The translations under genes were made by a program, and so were the position numbers. The notes under the pieces are model-generated. The model worked only from the letters and a program-made list of their open reading frames with translations, did no database searches and was not told where the DNA came from. A stretch of DNA of 64,000 nucleotides from an uncultured Bacilli bacterium (GTDB lineage: Bacteria; Bacillota_I; Bacilli_A; RF39; UBA660): positions 124,001 through 188,000 of the forward strand of contig CAKOON010000001.1 in assembly GCA_934098565.1 (NCBI GenBank), in the 5' to 3' direction. The number at the start of each line of letters is the position of its first letter. Positions within the stretch are counted from its first letter, which is position 1. Below, one piece after another: positions 57,020 through 63,074 of this stretch.

Positions 57020-57305
57020 CATAGAGTTGTAAACTCTATGAAAGCTAAATTCCGTTGGTATTTTTAATTTATAAGATAATTTTATCATAGAAAATGGGCT
57101 TTTTAAAGTCTAAATTGAGTAGGAAAAAGTGTTTTTTGTAGTCAAATTTTTAGTCAAAGAAATGTCTTTAAGTTCTAGGCGGATACTGGAATTGAAGGCT
57201 ACTGATATGACTTAAATTTCAAACCTATTGTAGTCAAAATTATAGTCAAAATGGCTCTTCATACCAGTATTCACTGTGTATTTTCATAGAGTTTACAACT
57301 CTATG
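57020..57305. repeat. Pair of inverted 21-bp palindromes around a geneless 244-bp segment
   Basis: Left copy 57020-57040: arms CATAGAGTT and AACTCTATG with centre GTA. Right copy 57285-57305: the same arms with centre TAC. The two copies are exact reverse complements and each can also form its own hairpin, extended by flanking T and A. The enclosed bases hold no open frame worth calling but do contain two pairs of TAGTCAAA. The arrangement fits an invertible control segment, a small non-autonomous element, or a recombination remnant. Confidence 0.7.
57139..57250 (+). repeat. Two pairs of TAGTCAAA direct repeats
   Basis: Copies start at 57139 and 57151, and again at 57231 and 57243. Within each pair the period is 12 bases. 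Paired arm-type repeats of this kind are typical of recombinase or integrase binding regions, but they could also be regulator sites. Confidence 0.5.
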
Positions 57306-57352
57306 AAAAGTGTCAAGAAATGTAAAGCGTATGATATTTTTAATATTGGGTA

Positions 57353-57379
57353 GTCTATAAGTGTCAGTAGTTTATAGAC
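57353..57379 (+). promoter_or_regulatory. Leader hairpin upstream of the surface-protein gene
   Basis: GTCTATAA and TTATAGAC form a perfect 8-bp stem just before the ribosome site region of the 57400 gene. Confidence 0.45.
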
Positions 57380-57399
57380 AGAAAGGATTTCTGGAATGT

Positions 57400-58758
57400 A
57401 TGAAAAAATTTGATGGGGATAAGTATTTAAAAAAACTAAAGTTTAAGAGAGCATGGCGTAACTATGAAAGGTATTTCTACATAGGGGTTCCTTGTTTAAT
57501 GATTGTTTTGTTAGTTGCAAGTGTTATCTTTAATAAAAAAGCTATTCTTGAGGATAATAAAGTTTACTTAGACAATGCAATCGGAGCTTATATAGATGGT
57601 GAATATTCTAAAACTATTCCTGGTAAGAATGATGGTTATGTTGTTAAAAACATAGTTTGTGATAATGGCGCCGTTGGTGAATGGAACGATGACAAATGGG
57701 GATTACTTACTACTAATATGACTCAAAAAAGTAAGTGTAATATATATTTTGAAACAAAGAAAACTAGTGTAGTAGAGGCAATAAATGTTGCAATGAGTAC
57801 AGATAGTAGTATGTTTGCAACAGATGACCCCGATAGTAATGTTAGGTATATAGGAGCTAATCCAAATAATTATGTATACTTTAATTGTAGTGATTATAAT
57901 AATCAATCAGATAGTACTTGTGAAAAATGGCGAATAATCGGTGTATTCAATAATGTCACAAAGAGTGATGGAACAAAGGAAAATCTTGTTAAGATAATAA
58001 GAGACGAAAGTATTGGCAATTATTCATGGGATAATAAGGATACAACAACCGGAGCAGAAACTGCTAACGGCAAGAATGATTGGGTAACAGCAAGATTAAA
58101 TTATTTATTAAACCCAGGCCATGACAGTGAGTCAATAGGAGGTTCATTATATTATAATGCAAAAAGTGGAACTTGCTATTTTGGCGAAAATAATGCCACA
58201 ACTTCATGTGATTTTACGTCAACAGGTTTAAAAAACGATACAACCAGAAATGCCATTGAAAGCGTCGTATGGAATTTAGGTGGAGTAAGTAGTTCTAGTT
58301 CACCAGTAAGTACTTTCTATACTGGAGAAAGAGGCACAACGGTATATAGTGGACGCCCAACAACATGGACAGGCAAGATAGGCTTAATGTATCCAAGTGA
58401 CTATGGATATGCGGTAGCCGGGGCTCGTGCAGCATGTTTGTCTACAAATTTGAATAAATGGAGAGTTGGTGGTTTATTAATTAATGATTGCCCGCGCAGC
58501 GATTATCTTTATAAATCGAATTATGTTCAATGGACACTAGCGCCTTACTTGGGCGATGCCGACGGTGTGTTCAGTGTCAATTCGAGCGCCGCCGATTCGG
58601 GCGGCGATGTCGAAATCCTCAATGCCAACGCTACGCACAATTCCATTGGCTTTATCCCTACCATCCTTGGTGTGCGCCCAGCGCTTTATCTGAAGTCTAG
58701 CATCTCTGTGGTTGACGGTAATGGAACAAGTACGAGTCCATACAAATTGGAGATGTAG
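57400..58758 (+). CDS. Membrane-anchored surface protein with compositionally foreign C-terminus
   Basis: The 452-residue protein has a basic cytoplasmic start, one membrane helix (about 27-46) and a small Cys-bearing domain. The main domain begins NYVYFNCSDYNNQSDSTCEKWRI and ends GVRPALYLKSSISVVDGNGT. It is a paralogue of the protein at 42806. The ending resembles C-type-lectin/FGE-like domains. Codons up to about residue 360 are AT-rich like the rest of the window. From about 58485 they become GC-rich and NNC-ended (see the separate entry). An ATG at 57400 is chosen; a GTG at 57361 is in frame but lies inside the leader hairpin. It is likely displayed on the surface and may be diversified. 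Confidence 0.7.
   Translation: MKKFDGDKYLKKLKFKRAWRNYERYFYIGVPCLMIVLLVASVIFNKKAILEDNKVYLDNAIGAYIDGEYSKTIPGKNDGYVVKNIVCDNGAVGEWNDDKWGLLTTNMTQKSKCNIYFETKKTSVVEAINVAMSTDSSMFATDDPDSNVRYIGANPNNYVYFNCSDYNNQSDSTCEKWRIIGVFNNVTKSDGTKENLVKIIRDESIGNYSWDNKDTTTGAETANGKNDWVTARLNYLLNPGHDSESIGGSLYYNAKSGTCYFGENNATTSCDFTSTGLKNDTTRNAIESVVWNLGGVSSSSSPVSTFYTGERGTTVYSGRPTTWTGKIGLMYPSDYGYAVAGARAACLSTNLNKWRVGGLLINDCPRSDYLYKSNYVQWTLAPYLGDADGVFSVNSSAADSGGDVEILNANATHNSIGFIPTILGVRPALYLKSSISVVDGNGTSTSPYKLEM
58485..58720 (+). other. GC-rich island at the 3' end of the surface-protein gene (candidate variable region)
   Basis: Counted directly, 58561-58620 has 36 of 60 G+C and 58621-58680 has 31 of 60, in a genome near 30%. 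Codons such as GCC, GAC, GGC, GTC, AAC and TCG dominate residues about 388-415. The block ends with the GVRPALYLK motif. Position (last ~230 bases), codon type and fold all match the variable regions of diversity-generating retroelements. No template repeat or reverse transcriptase is present in the window, so this remains a hypothesis. Confidence 0.5.
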
Positions 58759-58839
58759 AAAACAATAAACGATAGTTGAACGGGCCGAGTCTGTAGAACA
58801 GGTGCTAATGAATATAAAAAGACCTTGTATACTGCGTAG

Positions 58840-58881
58840 AATATGGTGTGTAAACTATTAAATTTGCATACCATATTTTTT
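58840..58881 (+). terminator. Rho-independent terminator
   Basis: AATATGGTGTG with CATACCATATT (one G-T pair), 16-base loop, T run. It ends the surface-protein transcript. Confidence 0.75.
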
Positions 58882-58940
58882 GAATTGATAACTGATGAAA
58901 TTTATTTTAGAAATTATCTCTTTTAAGAAAAAGATGAGTA

Positions 58941-58949
58941 TGATATAAT
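58941..58949 (+). promoter_or_regulatory. Extended -10 promoter
   Basis: TGA-TATAAT, upstream of the VirB2/TrbC-like gene; the -35 box is weak. Confidence 0.55.
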
Positions 58950-58968
58950 CTATTAAGCGAGGTACTTT

Positions 58969-59409
58969 ATGAAAAAGAAACATTTTTATATTTTATTAGT
59001 TATTATTGGTTTATTTTTATTTATAAATCCAGTTATGGCTGCTACAACGACAACTACCACTACTATTGATAATCCTTGTGGAGAGAATGGTGTTAAGCTA
59101 GCTTTAAGAATAGTTGGTTATGCTATCTTTGCCGTTAAAATCATTATTCCAATTGTTTTAATTATTTATGGAACTATTGATGTAGCTAAAGCGGTAGTGC
59201 AAGGAAATGATTCTTTAAAAAAGAATTTAGTTCAATTTGCTAAGAGATGTATTGCAGCGATTTTAGTCTTTATGGCTCCGGGAGTTATTAATGGGATTTT
59301 TAACTTAGTTACTGATGATTATGGAAAATATAAAGATAATGATTATAAAATGTGTTTTACTTGTTTATTTGAGCCTAATAACTGTGATGTTCAAAAATAT
59401 GGAGAATAA
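58969..59409 (+). CDS. TrbC/VirB2-like small membrane protein
   Basis: The 146-residue protein has a signal peptide ending NPVMA-A, then a run of seven Thr. Two membrane helices follow (about 48-75 and 91-112), then a Cys-containing tail (MCFTCLFEPNNC). Two helices after a signal peptide is the layout of VirB2/TrbC conjugative pilins. No other type IV secretion gene is in the window, so it may be an orphan or a different membrane oligomer. It is followed closely by the CmpB-like gene. Confidence 0.5.
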   Translation: MKKKHFYILLVIIGLFLFINPVMAATTTTTTTIDNPCGENGVKLALRIVGYAIFAVKIIIPIVLIIYGTIDVAKAVVQGNDSLKKNLVQFAKRCIAAILVFMAPGVINGIFNLVTDDYGKYKDNDYKMCFTCLFEPNNCDVQKYGE

Positions 59410-59411
59410 CC

Positions 59412-60170
59412 ATGTATTTAAGAATAATGGAAATCTTTTTATATTTTATCATAGCTAGTTTTCTTGGCTATACAATGGAAGTAATAAAATGTAGCATTAA
59501 TACTAAAAAGTTAGTTAATCGAGGCTTTCTTTTTGGACCAATTTGTCCCATTTATGGAGTTGGTTTTGTCCTTATTACTTGGCTTTTATCTAAGTATCAA
59601 AATGATTTAGTAATCCTTTTTTTGATGGGAGCTTTGATTACTAGTGTGGTGGAATATTATACTAGTTATATTTTAGAATTAATATTTCATAATCGTTGGT
59701 GGGATTATTCTTATCGAAAGGATAATATCAATGGTCGTATTTGCCTTAAAAACTCCGTTCTTTTTGGAATTGGGTCATGTCTAGTAATTCGGGTTATTAA
59801 TCCATTATTAGCTAGTTTTAGAATGCTATTTAGTGATAATTTTATTATTATAACGGGAACCATTATTCTAATAATTTTTATTTTGGATATGATTTTTTCT
59901 TGTGTTATTGCCTATAACCTTCGTCACCGCATTATTATTGCGGAAGAGTTAAAGAGTGAGAAGCTAAGAATGATACCAGCGCTTTTAGAAAAGAAGTATA
60001 AGAAAGAGATTGGTAACTTGAAATTTGTTGGTAATCGTTTGTTTAAAGCGTTCCCTGATATTTCTAAAAATAACTTAAAAGAACAAGAGTTAATTACTAA
60101 AGTGAAAAAACAAGAAAAAGAAATTGAGAAGACTAATAAAAGCAAAAAGAGTAGGAATAAGCATAAGTAA
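59412..60170 (+). CDS. CmpB-type putative ABC permease
   Basis: The 252-residue membrane protein has ASFLGYTMEVIKC, NRGFLFGPICPIYGVGFV, VVEYYTSYILELIFHNRWWDYSYR and NINGRICLKNSVLFGIG, the defining blocks of the CmpB family (PF06541). The basic C-terminal coiled coil (KKQEKEIEKTNKSKK) is cytoplasmic. It is a paralogue of the second half of the protein at 49599. No partner ATPase is adjacent. Function is unknown. Confidence 0.8.
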   Translation: MYLRIMEIFLYFIIASFLGYTMEVIKCSINTKKLVNRGFLFGPICPIYGVGFVLITWLLSKYQNDLVILFLMGALITSVVEYYTSYILELIFHNRWWDYSYRKDNINGRICLKNSVLFGIGSCLVIRVINPLLASFRMLFSDNFIIITGTIILIIFILDMIFSCVIAYNLRHRIIIAEELKSEKLRMIPALLEKKYKKEIGNLKFVGNRLFKAFPDISKNNLKEQELITKVKKQEKEIEKTNKSKKSRNKHK

Positions 60171-60194
60171 GATTTTGGAGGTCTTACTTTTTTT
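60165..60194 (+). terminator. Rho-independent terminator
   Basis: AAGTAAGA and TCTTACTT with T run, overlapping the CmpB-like stop. Confidence 0.8.
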
Positions 60195-60204
60195 AAAATT
60201 TGAT

Positions 60205-60251
60205 TAGTGTGAAACTTTTTATACAAAAATCACCAAAAAAGTTTCACACTA
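60205..60251. repeat. Perfect 16-bp inverted repeat
   Basis: Arms TAGTGTGAAACTTTTT and AAAAAGTTTCACACTA with a 15-base spacer. The A/T-rich inner ends do not look like a simple one-way terminator. It may be an operator or a structured RNA. Confidence 0.6.
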
Positions 60252-60275
60252 TAAAAATGCTCATTGCATACATGA

Positions 60276-60306
60276 ACACAAATTATTTACAGTTTGTGTC
60301 TTTTTT
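60276..60306 (+). terminator. Third hairpin with T run before the transporter promoter
   Basis: ACACAAA-10 bases-TTTGTGT then C and six T. It shields the bacteriocin-like operon from read-through. Confidence 0.65.
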
Positions 60307-60345
60307 GACTGCAAAAGATTACTTATGGTAGAAAATTAAAAAAAC

Positions 60346-60379
60346 TTGCAATTTTTTGACGATTTTTTGCAATTTTTGA
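60346..60379 (+). promoter_or_regulatory. Two direct repeats 21 bp apart, candidate LytTR-type regulator site
   Basis: TTGCAATTTTTTGA at 60346 and TTGCAATTTTTGA at 60367. The start-to-start distance of 21 bp equals two helical turns. This matches the 9-bp repeat plus 12-bp gap layout bound by ComE/PlnC/AgrA-type response regulators, just upstream of a -35 box. Confidence 0.6.
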
Positions 60380-60404
60380 AAAAAAATCGAGGTCGACTTC
60401 TAAT
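60376..60404 (+). promoter_or_regulatory. Promoter of the peptide-export operon
   Basis: TTGAAA, 17-base spacer, TCTAAT (5/6). Its -35 box overlaps the second direct repeat. Confidence 0.5.
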
Positions 60405-60425
60405 AATATATATAGGAGGTTAAAA

Positions 60426-62447
60426 ATGAAGAAGTTGATAACAAGACAAAGTGATGTTAATGACTGTGGTCCAGCTGTCATTTATAGTCTGGTAAAATAT
60501 TATAAAGGCTATGTGTCTTTAGAAAGAATCAAACTTGATACCCATTTAGACAAAACTGGTATAAGCGCTTATGACATGGTTTTAGCTTTAAAGAGTTATG
60601 GGTTTGATGCAAGTGGTCTTAAATTGAAACTTGAAGATTTAAAAACATTAGAAAGGCCAATGATACTACATTGCCTATATAATAAAAATTTTGGCCACTT
60701 TATATTACTTTTAAAAGCCACGAAGAAAAAAGCTATTGTAATGAATCCAGCTGTAGGTATTGAGAAGTTATCTTGGAAAGAATTAGAATCCATTTTTAGT
60801 GGTGTTGGCATTTTAGCCATACCTATGGGAAAGATTGTCCATTTAGAACAAGAAAAGACTTTAAGAAATTTATTTTTAAGTACTTTAAAAGTTCATGCTA
60901 AAGAAGTATTTATCATTGTTACTTTAGGACTTTTAATAAACTTATTAGGTGTTTTGATTAATTATTATTTAAAAATAATTACAGGGATAAACAACTTAAT
61001 TGGAATCTTTATTACTTTTATCTTCCTAAGTCTTTTAAAAGGTCTTGGTAGCTTTTATTTACAAAGAAAGACGATTAAACTGGATTGGACTATGGAATAT
61101 AATCTTACTAGTCGTGTTATTAATCACTTATTTTTACTTCCATTATCTAATTTGGAGCTGATTTCAAAAGGACGCATTTTAAAATATGTTAATGACTTAA
61201 ACCTTTTAAAAGAAACTTTTTTAGAATTTGTCTTGAGTGTTTTTCTAGGACTTATGGAGATTATTCTCTTATGTAGCTTACTTTTTATGACCAATCATAT
61301 TTTATGTTACTTCTTAATTGGAATTTTAAGTATTTATTTTGTTTTTAAGATAGTTAGTATTAATTTAAGTAAGAAAAGACTAAGAAATACTATTAACAGT
61401 AGCAATGCTTATCAAGATGTTCTAAACGAGACGATAAGTAAAGTAAGAATGGGAAAACGTCTTAATAAAATAGTTTATTTTCAGAAAAGATTTCAAAGAA
61501 AACTATTAGATTTCTTAGATTCTAATAAGACCTATTTAGATTTTTTAAGTAAGGATAAAGTTATAGAAGATTTTTTCTTTGATATTTTAAATATTGTCAG
61601 TATAACTGGTGGTTTTATTTTAGTTAGGAGAAACTTAATTGAGTTAGTAGATTTATTTGTCTATATTACTCTAAGTACTTATTTATTAAGTGTTTTTAAG
61701 AAGGTCTTAGAAATCTTACCAAAGTATTCTTATTTAGAAGAAAATTATTTACATTTAAGTGAATTTTTAGCACTTAAACAAGAAATATTTAAGCCTGGTC
61801 TATCCTTTAGAAATGGTGATATTCTTTTTCAAAACGTAAGTTTTACTTATAACAACTGTAATTATGTTATAAAAAATCTAAATCAAGTAATAAAGGTTTC
61901 TGAAAAAGTAATATTAGCTGGAGAATCAGGGACAGGAAAGTCTAGTTTAGTTAAAATGCTTTATCGCTTTTATGAACCAACTAATGGAAATATTTTAATT
62001 AATGGGATTAATCTTAGTGATTATGATATTAATAGTTTGCGGGAAGCGATAAGTTATGTTAGTCAAGATGATACTTTATTTAAGGGAACTTTACGAGAAA
62101 ACTTAACTTTAGGAGAAGAAATTAGTAGTGAGTCTTTAAAACGGGTTATTAAGTTATGCAAATTAGACAATGTCATTAACAAGGCTCCTAATCACTTAGA
62201 AACGTTAATTTTAGAAGATGAGACTAATTTCTCAGGTGGAGAGATTATGCGAATTATTCTAGCTAGAGCTCTCCTAAGAAAAAGCGATATCTTAATCTTA
62301 GATGAAGCTTTAAGCGGTGTTGATGAAGAGATGGAGCGAGAAATTGTTACTAATTTAATTAAAGAGTATCCAGAAAAAACTTTGATTTATATTACTCATC
62401 GCAAAATAGCTAGTCTTTTTGATAGGGAAATCAAATTAGATAATTAG
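60426..62447 (+). CDS. Peptidase-containing ABC transporter (C39/PCAT type)
   Basis: The protein has 673 residues. Residues 1-135 form the C39 cysteine peptidase that cuts after double glycine: catalytic Cys in SDVNDCGPAVIYSLVKYY, His in NFGHFILLL, Asp in VMNPAV. Residues about 150-440 carry six membrane helices. Residues 455-673 are the ATPase (Walker A AGESGTGKSS, signature FSGGEIMRI, Walker B ILILDEALSGVD, switch His in ITHRK). Such transporters trim and export class II bacteriocins or pheromones. AGGAGG lies six bases before the ATG. Three GG-leader peptide genes follow in the same direction, starting 16 bases after the stop. The length is slightly under the usual 700. Confidence 0.95.
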   Translation: MKKLITRQSDVNDCGPAVIYSLVKYYKGYVSLERIKLDTHLDKTGISAYDMVLALKSYGFDASGLKLKLEDLKTLERPMILHCLYNKNFGHFILLLKATKKKAIVMNPAVGIEKLSWKELESIFSGVGILAIPMGKIVHLEQEKTLRNLFLSTLKVHAKEVFIIVTLGLLINLLGVLINYYLKIITGINNLIGIFITFIFLSLLKGLGSFYLQRKTIKLDWTMEYNLTSRVINHLFLLPLSNLELISKGRILKYVNDLNLLKETFLEFVLSVFLGLMEIILLCSLLFMTNHILCYFLIGILSIYFVFKIVSINLSKKRLRNTINSSNAYQDVLNETISKVRMGKRLNKIVYFQKRFQRKLLDFLDSNKTYLDFLSKDKVIEDFFFDILNIVSITGGFILVRRNLIELVDLFVYITLSTYLLSVFKKVLEILPKYSYLEENYLHLSEFLALKQEIFKPGLSFRNGDILFQNVSFTYNNCNYVIKNLNQVIKVSEKVILAGESGTGKSSLVKMLYRFYEPTNGNILINGINLSDYDINSLREAISYVSQDDTLFKGTLRENLTLGEEISSESLKRVIKLCKLDNVINKAPNHLETLILEDETNFSGGEIMRIILARALLRKSDILILDEALSGVDEEMEREIVTNLIKEYPEKTLIYITHRKIASLFDREIKLDN

Positions 62448-62463
62448 TAGAAAGGATTTTTAT

Positions 62464-62607
62464 ATGCAATTAGAAGTAAGAGAACTACAAAAAATAAAGG
62501 GAGGATGGAAAAGTTCAGCAACTATAATGTTTGTGGCTAGTTTGGGTGCTTTTTTAATCGGCTTTTTTGATGGCTTATTTTTGACTCCTAAAATTTGTAA
62601 TAAGTAG
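62464..62607 (+). CDS. Double-glycine-leader peptide 1
   Basis: The 47-codon gene has leader MQLEVRELQKIKGG, with E at -8, L at -7, I at -4 and GG at -2/-1, the class II bacteriocin consensus. The mature part would be 33 residues: WKSSATIMFVASLG, hydrophobic helix, ending FLTPKICNK with one Cys. It is the most hydrophobic of the three. AAAGGA lies 8 bases before the ATG. It directly follows its likely transporter. Confidence 0.85.
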   Translation: MQLEVRELQKIKGGWKSSATIMFVASLGAFLIGFFDGLFLTPKICNK

Positions 62608-62612
62608 GTTTT

Positions 62613-62768
62613 ATGAATTTAACAATGGAAGAATTAAAAGAATACAATGGTGGAAAGGCTAAAAATTTTTGGGATACGTTAGCAGAAAATTTGTTAAAGG
62701 CCAAATCTTTAGGACGAAGAATGGGATTTGCTGTTCTTATTTATATTCGTCAAAATTTTTGCCATTAA
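62613..62768 (+). CDS. Double-glycine-leader peptide 2
   Basis: The 51-codon gene has leader MNLTMEELKEYNGG (E -8, L -7, Y -4, GG). The mature part of 37 residues starts KAKNFWDTLAENLLKAK and ends IRQNFCH, cationic and amphipathic with one Cys next to the C-terminus. It begins five bases after the stop of peptide 1 with only a weak ribosome site, so translation is probably coupled. Confidence 0.85.
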   Translation: MNLTMEELKEYNGGKAKNFWDTLAENLLKAKSLGRRMGFAVLIYIRQNFCH

Positions 62769-62788
62769 AATAGAAAAGAGGAAATAGA

Positions 62789-62950
62789 ATGATTATAGAA
62801 AATAACGAATTAGTAAGTGTTAGAGGAGGAGGCAGCGTAACTTTAGTTAGTTTTATTAACTCTATGGTTAGAGCTTTAAATTCTTTTAAAGATTTAGGAT
62901 CTACGTTTGGAAGTGCTTTGCGTAAATTTATTATTGGGAAGTATTGCTAA
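62789..62950 (+). CDS. Double-glycine-leader peptide 3
   Basis: The 53-codon gene has leader MIIENNELVSVRGG (E -8, L -7, V -4, GG). The mature part of 39 residues begins GSVTLVSFINSMVRALNS and ends RKFIIGKYC, an amphipathic cationic helix with a C-terminal Cys. GAGGAAA precedes the ATG. All three leaders are exactly 14 residues long while the mature parts are unrelated, which argues for one shared processing enzyme. Confidence 0.85.
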   Translation: MIIENNELVSVRGGGSVTLVSFINSMVRALNSFKDLGSTFGSALRKFIIGKYC

Positions 62951-63010
62951 TGAGGATACTAATTTTTCTTCTAAAACTATTAAATAGATATAATTTATTT
63001 CTTTAATAAA

Positions 63011-63032
63011 GGAGACCTAGTGTCTTCTTTTT
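63011..63032 (+). terminator. Rho-independent terminator of the peptide operon
   Basis: GGAGAC-CTAGT-GTCTTC (one G-T pair) and a T run. It ends the transporter-peptide operon; no immunity gene lies before it. Confidence 0.65.
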
Positions 63033-63044
63033 CTAAATAATCTG

Positions 63045-63053
63045 TGTTATAAT
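63045..63053 (+). promoter_or_regulatory. Extended -10 promoter
   Basis: TGT-TATAAT upstream of the last gene; no clear -35 box. Confidence 0.5.
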
Positions 63054-63074
63054 TTTGATAATAGAGGTGAACTT

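Noticed and set aside
57020..57040. First 21-bp palindrome read as an ordinary terminator
   Set aside because: It is preceded by T and followed by A on both strands, so there is no T run after the hairpin. A separate terminator lies just upstream.
60258..60332. A 24-codon frame before the peptide exporter (MLIAYMNTN...)
   Set aside because: No ribosome site, and it runs through a terminator hairpin.
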